In this document: piece after piece, positions 7,420-16,422 of the stretch
Layout of the letters: the number at the start of each line of letters is the position of its first letter
Numbering within the stretch: position 1 is the stretch's first letter
From: RYN-230 sp963717125
Lineage (GTDB): Bacteria; Actinomycetota; Actinomycetes; Streptosporangiales; Streptosporangiaceae
DNA: 64,000 nt
Reading direction: 5' to 3'
NCBI GenBank assembly: GCA_963717125.1
Contig: CAVQVG010000002.1
Coordinates: 62,001 to 126,000 of the forward strand
Made by a program: the position numbers and the translations under genes
Notes under the pieces: model-generated
The model's database searches: none
Seen by the model: only the letters and a program-made list of their open reading frames with translations
Told to the model about the DNA's origin: nothing

Positions 7420-9600
7420 GTGGTTGTGCGGATCGTGGTCGGGCTGGTCCTGACGGCGGCGGCGTTCGCGCTGGCGGGCCAGCGGCTGTGGTGGCTGGTC
7501 CGGGTGGGACGGACCGGCCAGCCGGCGCCGGAGCGGATCGAGGCGGTGCGGTCGCACCCGGCCCGGGACGCGGAGACCGAGGCCACCGAGGTGCTGGGGC
7601 AGCGGAAGCTGCTCAAGTGGACGGTGCCAGGGATCGCGCACGCGTTCACATTCTGGGGCTTCATCGTGCTGACGCTGACCATCATCGAGGCCTACGCCAG
7701 CCTGTTCGACAAGAAGTTCCCCGGTATCGACCACTGGTCGTTCATCGCGTTCATCGAGGACCTGTTCGCCGTGCTGGTGCTGGCCGGGATCATCACGTTC
7801 GCGGTGATCCGGCTGCGCAGCAACCCGCGCCGGGAGGGCCGCGACTCCCGGTTCGCCGGGTCGCACACCGGCGCCGCGTGGCTGGTCCTGCTGGGTATCT
7901 TCCTGGTCGTCGCGACCTTGCTGATCTACCGCGGGGCGCAGATCAACACCGGCGACTTCCCGTACCCGCACGGCGCATTCGCCTCGCAGCTCGTCGGGCA
8001 CTGGCTGGCCCCGCTGGGCACCGGGGTGAACAGCGTGCTGGAGACGACCTTCATCCTGGCCCAGCTCGCCGTCATCCTGGGCTTCCTGGTGTTCGTGACC
8101 TACTCCAAACACCTGCACATCATCACCGCGCCGCTCAACGTGCTGTTCTCCCGCCGCCCGGACGGGCTGCGCGGGCTCGAGCCGATGCGCAGCAACGGCC
8201 AGGTGCTCGACTTCGAGGAGGCCGACCCGGACACCGACGTGTTCGGCCTGGGAAAGATCGAGGACCTCTCCTGGAAGGGCCTGCTCGACATGGCCACCTG
8301 CACCGAGTGCGGGCGATGCCAGTCGCAGTGCCCGGCGTGGGTCACCGGCAAGCCGCTGTCCCCCAAGATGGTCATCCTGGACCTGCGCGACCATGCCCTG
8401 GCCAAGGCTCCCTGGCTGCTGGCCGGCAGCGACGAGGCGCGGGAGGCGCTGCCGGATGCGGTCAAGGCGGAGGCCGGGCGCCCCCTGGTCGGCACCGCGG
8501 CCGACCACGGGGTGATCGACCCCGATGTGATCTGGTCCTGCACCAACTGCGGGGCGTGCGTGAACGAGTGCCCGGTGGACATCGAGCACATCGACCACAT
8601 CGAAGGGATGCGCCGTCACCAGGTGCTGATCGAGTCGGCGTTCCCGGTCGAGGCGGCCGGGATGCTGAAGAACCTGGAGAACAAGGGCGACCCCTGGGGC
8701 ATGGGCGAGGCCCGGCGCGCGGAGTGGATGGAGGGCCTGGACTTCGAGGTCCCGGTGGCCGGCGGCCCGCTCGGCGCGGACGTGGAGTACCTGTTCTGGG
8801 TGGGCTGCGCCGGGGCGCTGGAAGACCGGGCCCGCAAGACCACCCGGGCCATCGCCACCCTGCTGCACACCGCCGGGGTGAACTTCGCCGTGCTCGGCCC
8901 GGCCGAGACCTGCACCGGCGACCCGGCCCGCCGGATCGGCAACGAGTTCGTCTACCAGATGCTGGCCCAGCAGAACATCGAGACGCTCAACGAGGCCAAG
9001 CCGCGCACGATCGTCGCGTCCTGCCCGCACTGCTTCAACACGATCGCCAACGAGTATCCCCAGCTCGGCGGGGACTACCAGGTCATCCACCACACCCAGC
9101 TGCTGGCCCGGCTGGTGGCCGAGGGCAAGCTGACCCCGGTCAGCAAGGTCGAGGAGAAGATCACCTACCACGACCCGTGCTTCCTCGGCCGGCACAACAA
9201 GGTGTATTCCCCGCCGCGGGAGATCATGGAGCAGGTGCCCGGCGTGCAGGCTCAGGAGATGCACCGGTGCAAGGAACGCGGGTTCTGCTGCGGCGCCGGT
9301 GGCGCGCGGATGTGGATGGAAGAGCGCATCGGCAAGCGGATCAACACCGAGCGGATCGACGAAGCGCTGACCACCAGCCCGGACACCATCTCCACCGGCT
9401 GCCCCTACTGCCTGGTCATGCTCGGTGACGCCGTCGCCGCCAAGAAGGCCAGCGGCGAAGCCAAGGACAGCCTGGAGGTCGTGGACGTGGCCCAGTTGCT
9501 GGCCCGCTCGGTGGCTGCCCCCGCCCCGGCCCCGGCCGGCCCAGTCGAAGGCAGCCGCCCGGCCAGCGCCGGCGGCGCCACACCGGACTCCGACGGCTGA
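7420..9600 (+). CDS. Membrane-anchored Fe-S oxidoreductase (HdrD/GlpC-like)
   Basis: A 726-aa respiratory-type electron transfer protein. Residues ~1-270 hold about five membrane helices resembling the nitrate reductase gamma/cytochrome b fold. Two 4Fe-4S ferredoxin motifs follow (CTECGRCQSQCP near residue 293 and CTNCGACVNECP near 374). Two CCG-type cysteine-rich domains complete it (FWVGCAGALEDR; CPHCFNTIANEYP; YHDPCFLGRHN; GFCCGAGGARMW). The GTG at 7420 has GAGGAGG at the right distance. In actinobacteria such proteins are thought to pass electrons from flavoproteins or acyl-CoA oxidation to menaquinone; no ETF or acyl-CoA dehydrogenase gene is adjacent here, so the donor is unknown. The tail after residue ~690 is Ala/Pro-rich and variable. 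Confidence 0.9.
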   Translation: MVVRIVVGLVLTAAAFALAGQRLWWLVRVGRTGQPAPERIEAVRSHPARDAETEATEVLGQRKLLKWTVPGIAHAFTFWGFIVLTLTIIEAYASLFDKKFPGIDHWSFIAFIEDLFAVLVLAGIITFAVIRLRSNPRREGRDSRFAGSHTGAAWLVLLGIFLVVATLLIYRGAQINTGDFPYPHGAFASQLVGHWLAPLGTGVNSVLETTFILAQLAVILGFLVFVTYSKHLHIITAPLNVLFSRRPDGLRGLEPMRSNGQVLDFEEADPDTDVFGLGKIEDLSWKGLLDMATCTECGRCQSQCPAWVTGKPLSPKMVILDLRDHALAKAPWLLAGSDEAREALPDAVKAEAGRPLVGTAADHGVIDPDVIWSCTNCGACVNECPVDIEHIDHIEGMRRHQVLIESAFPVEAAGMLKNLENKGDPWGMGEARRAEWMEGLDFEVPVAGGPLGADVEYLFWVGCAGALEDRARKTTRAIATLLHTAGVNFAVLGPAETCTGDPARRIGNEFVYQMLAQQNIETLNEAKPRTIVASCPHCFNTIANEYPQLGGDYQVIHHTQLLARLVAEGKLTPVSKVEEKITYHDPCFLGRHNKVYSPPREIMEQVPGVQAQEMHRCKERGFCCGAGGARMWMEERIGKRINTERIDEALTTSPDTISTGCPYCLVMLGDAVAAKKASGEAKDSLEVVDVAQLLARSVAAPAPAPAGPVEGSRPASAGGATPDSDG

Positions 9601-9610
9601 ACCGCGGGGC

Positions 9611-10208
9611 ATGGACACCAGGCGGGCAGAGGCGTTCAGTGATGGGGTCTTTGCCGTTGCCATCACGGTGCTGGTGTTCAACCTGCTGTCCATCACCCTG
9701 GGCCAGCATCCGTACCGGGACCTGGCGCACGCCTGGCCGAGCTACTTCGCGTACGTGGTGAGCTTCCTGACCATCGGGATCATGTGGATGAACCACCACA
9801 CGATCTTCGCTCATATCAGCCGGGTGGACCGCCCGGTCCTGGTGCTCAACCTATTCCTGCTGCTGGGCGTGGTAGCGATCCCGTTGCCCACCGCGCTGGT
9901 GGCCGAGCAGTTGCGGCACTCGGGCGGCGCGCCCGCCGCCGTGACCTACGGCTTGGTCATGATCCTGATCTCGTTCGGCTTCGCCGGGCTGTGGATCTAC
10001 GTGGTCACGCACGCCGAGCAGCTGGGCGGGCAGGCCCGGCCGAAGGCACTGCGCCAGTCCATTCTTGGCTTCAACGGCGGCCTGCTGGCGTATGTGGCCG
10101 GGACCATCATCGCCGCGGTCGGCCTGCCGGTCGTCGCGCTGATCATTTACGGTCTGCTGGGCGGTCTATTACCTGTTCGAGCACCTACCGAGCCCGGCAG
10201 GGGACTGA
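9611..10208 (+). CDS. TMEM175-family (DUF1211) channel, apparently frameshifted
   Basis: A small membrane protein of the TMEM175/DUF1211 family; characterised members are potassium-selective channels. The family signature is intact (RRAEAFSDGVFAVAITVLVF), followed by about five or six helices. As sequenced, the frame runs into nonsense after IIYGLLG and overlaps the opposing kinase gene. If one G is removed in GGGCGG (10159-10164), the frame becomes LLGVYYLFEHLPSPAGD and stops at 10206-10208, six bases before the convergent kinase stop. That ending is typical of the family, so an extra base is likely. Start: ATG 9611, ten bases after the preceding stop. Confidence 0.8.
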
Positions 10209-10214
10209 GCGCAC

Positions 10215-11636
10215 TCACGGGACTGGCGCGGTGGGCAGCCAGATCCGGACCCGGGTGCCCTGGCCCGGCCACGACTCGAGCACCGCCTGGCCGCCGTGCG
10301 CGGCCGCGATCGCCTGCACGATGGACAGCCCCAGGCCGCTGCCCCCGCCGGCCGTGCTGGCCGGCGCCCCGTCCGCACCGGCCGCCCGGTCCGCGCTCCG
10401 GTGGAACCGGTCGAACGCCTGCGCCGCGTCCCGCTCGGACATGCCCGGCCCGGAGTCGGCCACCTCCAGCACGACGCCGCCGCGCACCGGCGCCAGCCGG
10501 ACCGCGACCGGCGCGGTGGGCGGGGTGTGCTCCCGCACGTTGCCCAGCAGGTTGGCCAGCACCTGCCGGATCCGGGCCTCGTCCACCACCGCGATCAGCC
10601 GGGCCGGCGTCTCGGCCTTGACCGGGCGATCCGGCTGCACCGCCGACGCGTCGGCGGCGGCGTCCCGGACCAGCCCGGCCAAGTCGGTCTCGGCCAGGTC
10701 CAGCGACGAGGTGCGGTCCAGCCGGGCCAGCTCCAGCAGTTCGGCCACCAGCGTGCTCATCCGCTGGGCCTCCTGCTCGATGCGGCGCATGGCGTTCGGC
10801 AGCTGATCCGGGCCGAGCGCGCCCTGGCGGTACAGCTCGGCGTAACCGCGGATGGTGGTCAGCGGGGTGCGCAGCTCGTGCGAGGCGTCCGCGGCGAACT
10901 GCCGGACCTTCTGCTCCGAGCGCAGCCGGGCGCCGAACGCCTGCTGGATCCGGTCCAGCATGGTGTTGATCGCGCCGCCGAGCCGGCCCACCTCGGTGCT
11001 GTCGTCGTCGTCCGGCATCCGCGCGGTCAGATCCCCCTGGGTGGTGATCCGCTGCGCGGTGCCCGCCATGTGGCCCAGCGGGGCCAGCCCGCGCCCGATC
11101 AGCCAGCGCCCGCCGCCCGCCAGCAGCAGGATCAGCGCCCCGCCGGTGATCAGCTCGGTGAGCAGGGTATCCCGGACCTGGCTGGTGATGGCGTCTACCG
11201 GACGGGCGACGAACAGCACGGTCCGGGCGCGGGCGGCGCCGGGCCGGAGCACGCCGACGGCCCGCAGCCGCGGCCCACCGTGCGACCGCGGCACCGCGAA
11301 CGGCCCACTGCCCACGTAGTGCCGGGCGGTGTGCGTGGCGATCAGGTTCTGCACCGCGGCGGCCAGTTCCTCGGTGGCGGCGCCGGTCCCGGTCAGCGGC
11401 CGGACCGCGACCGGGAACAAGGTGACCTCGACGGCCACGTAGCCGCCCGGGTTGCTGGCGATCTGCTGCGGCTTGTGCTGCGCGGCGGCCACCAGGTCCG
11501 CGTTGAACTGGGCGCCCAGCCGTTTGCTCAGCACGAACGTGCTGACCACGCCCGTCACCAGCAGGAACGCCGTGGTCACCGAGATCAGCAGGACGAGCAG
11601 GCGGGACCGCAGCGACAGCCGCCCGGAGCTGGTCAT
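10215..11636 (-). CDS. Two-component sensor histidine kinase
   Basis: A 473-aa membrane sensor kinase of the OmpR-partner type. Two membrane helices (about residues 12-36 and 163-185) flank an extracytoplasmic sensor region of ~125 residues. HAMP, the HisKA dimerisation domain with the phospho-acceptor His in ASHELRTPLTTIRGYAEL (about residue 250), and a HATPase_c domain with N, G1 (VADSGPGM) and G2 (GGGSGLGLSIV) boxes follow. The start (11636) overlaps the regulator stop as ATGA, so the pair is translationally coupled. It resembles actinobacterial TcrY/MprB-like kinases; the signal sensed is not evident from the sequence. Confidence 0.92.
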   Translation of the reverse strand: MTSSGRLSLRSRLLVLLISVTTAFLLVTGVVSTFVLSKRLGAQFNADLVAAAQHKPQQIASNPGGYVAVEVTLFPVAVRPLTGTGAATEELAAAVQNLIATHTARHYVGSGPFAVPRSHGGPRLRAVGVLRPGAARARTVLFVARPVDAITSQVRDTLLTELITGGALILLLAGGGRWLIGRGLAPLGHMAGTAQRITTQGDLTARMPDDDDSTEVGRLGGAINTMLDRIQQAFGARLRSEQKVRQFAADASHELRTPLTTIRGYAELYRQGALGPDQLPNAMRRIEQEAQRMSTLVAELLELARLDRTSSLDLAETDLAGLVRDAAADASAVQPDRPVKAETPARLIAVVDEARIRQVLANLLGNVREHTPPTAPVAVRLAPVRGGVVLEVADSGPGMSERDAAQAFDRFHRSADRAAGADGAPASTAGGGSGLGLSIVQAIAAAHGGQAVLESWPGQGTRVRIWLPTAPVP

Positions 11637-12358
11637 CCCCCCGGCCCGGGGCCGGTCGGCCGCAGGCTGTAGCCGATGCCGCGCTGGGTGTGAATCAGCG
11701 GTGGCCCCAGCGGATCCAGCTTGTGCCGCAGGTAGCTGACGTAGGTCTCGACGATCTGCGACTGCCCCGCGTAGTCCCAGCCCCACACGTTCTCCAGCAG
11801 CTGGGCGCGGGTGAGCACCCGGCCCTGGTGCCGCATCAAGTAGGCGAGCAGCCGGAACTCGGTCGGGGACAGCTCGACCGGGACGCCCGCCCGGTGCACC
11901 GTCCAGCGCGATTCGTCCAGTTCCAGGTCGCCGGCCCGCAGCGCGGCGTGCTCGTCTCCGGTGCCGGCGGTGGCCCGCGAGGCCCGGCGGAGCACCGCCC
12001 GCACCCGGGCCACCAGGGCTTCCACCGAGAACGGCTTGGTCACGTAGTCGTCGCCGCCCAGGGCCAGCCCGGTCACCTGGTCGGAGGAGGTGTCCCGGGC
12101 GGTCAGGAAGATGACCGGCACCTCGTTGCCCGCCGCGCGGAGCCGCCGGCACACCTCGAACCCGTCCAGGTCGGGCAGCATGACGTCGAGCACGATGAGG
12201 TCCGGCCGGGCCGATTCGGCCTGCCGCAGCGCGTCCTTGCCGCTGGCCGCCGTGGTCACCGCGCAACCGTGGAACTTCAGCGCGACCTGGACCAGCTCAC
12301 GGATGTTCGGCTCGTCGTCCACGACGAGCACCTGCGGAATCCGGTCGTTGTCTGTCAT
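11633..12358 (-). CDS. OmpR/PhoB-family response regulator
   Basis: A 241-aa DNA-binding response regulator paired with the kinase downstream. The receiver domain (~8-122) has the acidic pocket in VVDDEPNIRELV, the phospho-acceptor Asp in LIVLDVMLPDLDG and the Lys in DDYVTKPFS. The winged-helix Trans_reg_C domain (~145-235) has the ELSPTEFRLLAYLMRHQGRV and VETYVSYLRHKLD signatures. The start at 12358 (MTDNDRIPQVLVVDDE) gives the normal family length; the upstream extension has no similarity. A strong hairpin (12397-12433) separates it from the upstream membrane-anchored protein gene. Confidence 0.93.
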   Translation of the reverse strand: MTDNDRIPQVLVVDDEPNIRELVQVALKFHGCAVTTAASGKDALRQAESARPDLIVLDVMLPDLDGFEVCRRLRAAGNEVPVIFLTARDTSSDQVTGLALGGDDYVTKPFSVEALVARVRAVLRRASRATAGTGDEHAALRAGDLELDESRWTVHRAGVPVELSPTEFRLLAYLMRHQGRVLTRAQLLENVWGWDYAGQSQIVETYVSYLRHKLDPLGPPLIHTQRGIGYSLRPTGPGPGG

Positions 12359-12396
12359 CACCTGGGGGCACTGGCGGCTGGCGAGCCAGCATAGGC

Positions 12397-12433
12397 TACC
12401 GGCTCCCGCAGGCCGGGCCTGCGGGAGCCGGTA
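12397..12433. terminator. Strong hairpin terminator
   Basis: A perfect 17-bp inverted repeat (TACCGGCTCCCGCAGGC and its complement) with a CGG loop lies between the stop of the minus-strand gene ending at 12444 and the response-regulator start. There is no T-tract, which is common for actinobacterial terminators. It probably isolates the two transcripts. Confidence 0.8.
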
Positions 12434-12443
12434 ACAGCGCCGG

Positions 12444-13385
12444 TCAGCTGCCGGATGCTGACGGCGCTGGCGTGGCGGTGGAGGGCGCGCTGGTTGGTGC
12501 ACTGGGCGGCCGGATTACTACCAGCCGCGCGTCCTTGGCGCCGGAGACCACCGGTCCGCCCACCCACACTGGGTCTCCGCTGGCCAGGGCGCTAGTCGAG
12601 GTCTTGGCGCCGTGCTCCCGGACCACGGTGTTGCTCACCAGGTCCCAGCTCCAGGTGGTGCCGTCCGCGGCGCGGATCACGATGTCGCTGCCGCTCACCG
12701 ACTGGATCACGCCGCGCTCGAAAGCCAGCGTGCGGATGGCGCCCTGCCTGGTGCGGAACGTGAACTGCCCGTCGATGCCGCGGAGCAGGAACACCCGGAT
12801 CAGCCGCCGCCTGATCCAGCGGCAGTGCGCGACCGCGGCCCGGGCCGCCCGGGCCAGCGCGGACCGCCCGGCGAGCCGGGCGGCCCGGGCCGCGGCCCGC
12901 GCCTTCAGGCAGGGATGCGCCGCGGTGACCGCGGTGCTGCCGCCGGTCGCGGCGGTGCCGGTGCCAGTGCCGCCCGTCGCGGTGCCGGTGCCGCCCGCCG
13001 CGGTGCCGGCGACCGAGGTGAGGGTCAGCGCGCCCGGCGCGGCGGCCGCGTTCAGCGCGGTGTTCAGCGCCGCGGCCTGGCCGCCCGGCTGGCTGGCCGC
13101 CGACGTGTCGCCGGCCGGCGACGCGCTGCTGGCCGGGGCGCCGTGCCCGGCCAGCGCCACCCCGGCGAGTACGCCGCCAGCCGCCAGTGCCACGGCCAGC
13201 GTCAGCCCGATGCTCCAGCGCAGTGCGTGCCGCCGATCCCGTGCGTAGTGCTGCTGCAGGCCCGATGGCGGCTGCCCGCCCTGCGGGCCGGGGCCGGACG
13301 GTGCGGGAGGTGAGGCCCAGAATTGCTCGGTGGAGCGGGAATCCTGCGGGTCCGCGCCACCGCTGGGCCGGTACATGTTGTCCAT
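12444..13385 (-). CDS. Membrane-anchored extracytoplasmic protein, unknown
   Basis: A 313-aa protein with a proline/glycine-rich cytoplasmic head (~1-55), one membrane helix (LRWSIGLTLAVALAAGGVLA, ~56-78) and a long exported part. The exported part has an Ala/Gly/Thr linker, an Arg/Ala-rich helical stretch (~150-195) with two cysteines, and a C-terminal beta-like domain (about 205-290: GQFTFRTRQGAIRTLAFERG, then SDIVIRAADGTTWSWDLV) reminiscent of DUF5666-type domains. It lies upstream of, and in the same direction as, the two-component pair, so it may be a sensed or controlled envelope protein; the hairpin between them argues against simple co-transcription. The function is unknown. Confidence 0.8.
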   Translation of the reverse strand: MDNMYRPSGGADPQDSRSTEQFWASPPAPSGPGPQGGQPPSGLQQHYARDRRHALRWSIGLTLAVALAAGGVLAGVALAGHGAPASSASPAGDTSAASQPGGQAAALNTALNAAAAPGALTLTSVAGTAAGGTGTATGGTGTGTAATGGSTAVTAAHPCLKARAAARAARLAGRSALARAARAAVAHCRWIRRRLIRVFLLRGIDGQFTFRTRQGAIRTLAFERGVIQSVSGSDIVIRAADGTTWSWDLVSNTVVREHGAKTSTSALASGDPVWVGGPVVSGAKDARLVVIRPPSAPTSAPSTATPAPSASGS

Positions 13386-13440
13386 GGCCCCGAGCTTTCC
13401 GGGCCGGGCTGGGACATCAGCCCGCGAAACCTGGGATTTC

Positions 13441-13499
13441 CCTGGGATCGGGCTGCGGACTGGCCCTGGGATCGGGCTGCGGACTGGCCCTGGGCCGCC
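13441..13499. repeat. 24-bp tandem repeat, 2.4 copies
   Basis: The unit CCTGGGATCGGGCTGCGGAC plus TGGC occurs exactly twice (13441-13464, 13465-13488), followed by a partial third copy. It fills the gap between the upstream start of the membrane-anchored protein and the argS stop at 13507. Confidence 0.85.
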
Positions 13500-13506
13500 G
13501 GCCGGG

Positions 13507-15249
13507 CTACATCCGCTCGGGGATCGGGATGCCGAGCAGGCCGAGCCCGGTGTCCAGCACCCGCAGGGTGAGCGCGGACAGCGCCAGCCTGCTGTCCCGC
13601 ACCCCTTCGCCGGGGGCGTTCAGCACCGGGCACTGCTCGTAGAACGCGGTGAACGCGCTGGCCACCTCGAACAGGAAGTTGGCCAGCAGGTGCGGTTCCG
13701 CGTTCTCCCCGGCCTGCCGGACCGCCGCACCGAAGCCGAGCAGCCGCAGCGCCAGCGCGCGTTCGGCCGGCTCGGCCAGCCTGACCGGCCCGGCCACGGT
13801 GTCCGGATCGATCCCGGCCTTGCGGAAGATGGACCGGATCCGGGCGGTCGCGTACTGCAGGTAGGGCCCGGTGTTGCCCTTGAACGAGATCATCCGGTCC
13901 CAGTCGAACACGTACTCGCTGTCCCGGGCGGTGGACAGGTCGGCGTACTTTATCGCGCCCACGCCGACCGCCTCGGCGATCGCGTCCCGCTCGGCTTCGC
14001 TCAGGTCCGGGCTGGTGCCCAGCTCGTCGACCACGTGCCTGGCCCGCTCGACGCCCTCGGTGAGCAGTTCGGCGAGCTTGATCGTGTCACCCGCCCGGGT
14101 GCGCAGGATCTTTCCGTCGGTGCCCAGCACGTTGCCGATCTGGGCGTGCTCGAACCGGGCGCCCGGCGGTATCCAGCCTGCCTGCCTGGCCACCGCGAAC
14201 ACCATCTGGAAGTGCAGCGCCTGGGCCGAGCCCACGACGTAGATGGCCCGGTCCACGTGCAGGTCCCGGACCCGGTAGCGGATGGTGGCCAGGTCCGTGG
14301 TGGCGTAGTTGTAGCCGCCGTCGCTCTTCCTGATGATCAGCGGCAGCGGCTCGCCATTGCGCCCGGTGAACCCGGGCGGGAACGCACACAGCGCGCCGTC
14401 ACTGATCACCGCGACGCCGCTGGCCTCCAGTTCGGCGCACACGTCGGCCAGCATGGCCTTATAGAAGCTCTCCCCGCGGATGTCCGCGTCGGTCAGCGTC
14501 ACGTGCAGCTGGCGGTAGATCCGGTGCAGGTAATCGAGGGACAGGTTGACCAGGTGCTGCCACAGCCGGAGCGTCTCCGGGTCGCCGCTCTGCAGCAGCA
14601 CCAGCCGCCGCCGGGCCCGCTCGGTGAAGGCCGGGTCGTCGGCGAACCTGCGCTGCGCAGCCTGATAGAACGTGTTCGGGTCGGTGTGCAGCAGGGCGGC
14701 CTCGGCGGAGTCCTCACCCACGTCGAGCAGGTGCTCGATCAGCATGCCGTACTGCGTGCCCCAGTCGCCCAGGTGGTTGTCCCTGATCACCTCGTGCCCG
14801 GCGAAGTCCAGGATCCGGGCCAGCGCGTCCCCGACGATCGTCGTGCGCAAGTGGCCGACGTGCATCTCCTTAGCCACGTTCGGCGAGGAGTACTCGACCA
14901 CGATCCGCTGCGCCGGGTCGGCGGCCGGGGTGCCCAGCCTCGGGTCGGCCAGTTCGCTGCTGGCCTGGGCGGCGATCCACTCGGGGGTCAGCGTGAGGTT
15001 GATGAAGCCGGGCCCGCTGACCTGTGGCGGCTCGGCCACCCCGGTCAGGTCCAGCTGACCGATGATCTCCGCGGCGATCTCCCGGGGCGGCCGCCCCAGC
15101 CGCTTGGCCAGCGGCAGGGCCGCGTTGGACTGGAAGTCCGCGAACGAGGACGGCCGGATCACCGGGTCCGCTTCCGCGAATTCCGCGCCGAACGCGGCGC
15201 CGAGCGCGTCCTGGACCCGCTGCGCGAGCACGTCCCTGGGATCAGCCAT
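13507..15249 (-). CDS. argS: Arginyl-tRNA synthetase
   Basis: Class I aminoacyl-tRNA synthetase that charges tRNA-Arg, 580 aa. The Arg-specific N-terminal additional domain (~1-95) precedes the Rossmann catalytic core with the HIGH-type motif EMHVGHLRTTIVGD (~residue 132). The DALR anticodon-binding domain (~460-580) follows, ending in the characteristic GLGLLGIPIPERM. A canonical KMSKS is absent, as is usual in ArgS, and is replaced by VLGTDGKILRTRAGDTIKL. The start ATG at 15249 begins MADPRDVLAQRVQDAL. It is a single transcription unit with no obvious operon partner. Confidence 0.97.
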   Translation of the reverse strand: MADPRDVLAQRVQDALGAAFGAEFAEADPVIRPSSFADFQSNAALPLAKRLGRPPREIAAEIIGQLDLTGVAEPPQVSGPGFINLTLTPEWIAAQASSELADPRLGTPAADPAQRIVVEYSSPNVAKEMHVGHLRTTIVGDALARILDFAGHEVIRDNHLGDWGTQYGMLIEHLLDVGEDSAEAALLHTDPNTFYQAAQRRFADDPAFTERARRRLVLLQSGDPETLRLWQHLVNLSLDYLHRIYRQLHVTLTDADIRGESFYKAMLADVCAELEASGVAVISDGALCAFPPGFTGRNGEPLPLIIRKSDGGYNYATTDLATIRYRVRDLHVDRAIYVVGSAQALHFQMVFAVARQAGWIPPGARFEHAQIGNVLGTDGKILRTRAGDTIKLAELLTEGVERARHVVDELGTSPDLSEAERDAIAEAVGVGAIKYADLSTARDSEYVFDWDRMISFKGNTGPYLQYATARIRSIFRKAGIDPDTVAGPVRLAEPAERALALRLLGFGAAVRQAGENAEPHLLANFLFEVASAFTAFYEQCPVLNAPGEGVRDSRLALSALTLRVLDTGLGLLGIPIPERM

Positions 15250-15357
15250 ACCTCAAGCCTAGCGAGGACTGCCCATCGGATTGACGCTCCGTCGCGGGTC
15301 CCGTCACGCCAACGCAACCCGCCGGCTGTCGCCCTGGCCCGGCGCGGTACCGCGCTG

Positions 15358-16422
15358 TCAGCTGCGGCGCAGGAAGTGCGCGCCGCGGCTGTGCCCGAGC
15401 CGGGCCCGGATCTTCTCGGTGATCTGGCCCTTGCTCAGGTCCGCGGCGAGCAGGCAGGCCGACGTGATGCCGCGAGCGGTGGAGGCGCCGTGCGCGATGA
15501 CGACGGTGCCTTCCAGGCCGAGCAGCGCGGCCCCGCCGTAGCTTTCTGTGTCCATCCGGGCGCGCAGCTCGCGGAACGCCCGGCGCTGCAGCACCGCGCC
15601 GAGCCGGGCGGCCCGGGAGCCCTCCAGCACCGAGCGCAGCTGGTCCGCGGCGAACCGGGTGGTGCCCTCCAGCGTCTTCAGCGCGACGTTCCCGGTGAAG
15701 CCGTCGGTCACGATCACGTCCACCTGGCCGGCCAGCAGGTCGCCGCCCTCCACGTTGCCCGTGAACTTGATCGGCAGCGCACCGTGCGGCGGCGGCGCGG
15801 TGAGCAGCTCGTACGCGCGCCGGGTTAGCTTGTTGCCCTTGCCGGGCTCGGTGCCGATGCTGAGCAGCCCCACCCTGGGTTCGGCGATGCCGTGCGCGAT
15901 CTGCGCGTAGACGACCCCGAGCTGGGCGAACTGGAGCAGCATCTCCGGCTTGGGGTCGGCGATGGCGCCCGCGTCGACCAGCAGGGTGGGCTTCGGGCTG
16001 GTCGGCAGCACCACGGCGAGAGCCGGCCGGAGCAGTCCAGGCACCGACCGCAGCCGGAGCCGGGCGGTGGCCACGATGCCGCCCGTCGACCCGGCCGAGA
16101 CGAGCGCCGCGGCCTGGCCCCGCCGGATCACCTGGCAGGCGACGGCCACACTCGACCGTGGGCGGCGCCAGCTGGCCAGCGCCCCCTCGTCCATCGCGAT
16201 CGCGTCCTCGGCCGGGGCCAGCTGGAGCAGCCCGGCGACTTCCTGGTGGGCGGCCAGCAGCGGCTGCAGCTCGGCCAGGCCCGTCAGGATGACCGGGGCC
16301 TGCAGCGCCGCAGCGGCCGCTGCGGCCCCGGCGACGACCTGCGCCGGGCCATGATCGCCGCCCATCGCGTTGACCACGATGGCGGCCCGGTCCGGGGCCG
16401 GGCCCGGCGCGTCCAGGATCAT
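15358..16422 (-). CDS. plsX: Phosphate acyltransferase PlsX
   Basis: PlsX makes acyl-phosphate from acyl-ACP for phosphatidic acid synthesis at the membrane. The 354-aa protein has the family landmarks IVVNAMGGDHGPAQVVAGA at the N-terminus, SAGSTGGIVATARL, LLVDAGAIADPKPEMLLQFA, VGLLSIGTEPGKGNKLTR, IKFTGNVEGGDLLAGQVDV and the final AALLGLEGTVVIAHGAS. The start at 16422 (MILDAPGPAPDRAAIVVNAMGG) is the nearest ATG to the fold. The usual actinobacterial upstream neighbour rpmF is not seen; the gene is followed by argS after a 108-base gap. Confidence 0.95.
   Translation of the reverse strand: MILDAPGPAPDRAAIVVNAMGGDHGPAQVVAGAAAAAAALQAPVILTGLAELQPLLAAHQEVAGLLQLAPAEDAIAMDEGALASWRRPRSSVAVACQVIRRGQAAALVSAGSTGGIVATARLRLRSVPGLLRPALAVVLPTSPKPTLLVDAGAIADPKPEMLLQFAQLGVVYAQIAHGIAEPRVGLLSIGTEPGKGNKLTRRAYELLTAPPPHGALPIKFTGNVEGGDLLAGQVDVIVTDGFTGNVALKTLEGTTRFAADQLRSVLEGSRAARLGAVLQRRAFRELRARMDTESYGGAALLGLEGTVVIAHGASTARGITSACLLAADLSKGQITEKIRARLGHSRGAHFLRRS

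Noticed and set aside
7342..9696. A 784-codon open frame opposite the Fe-S oxidoreductase
   Set aside because: The plus strand carries membrane helices, Fe-S motifs and a ribosome-binding site; the antisense frame has none.
13330..15828. An 832-codon open frame opposite argS and plsX
   Set aside because: It is antisense to two well-supported genes and has Gly/Arg/Gln-rich composition typical of GC-rich shadow frames.
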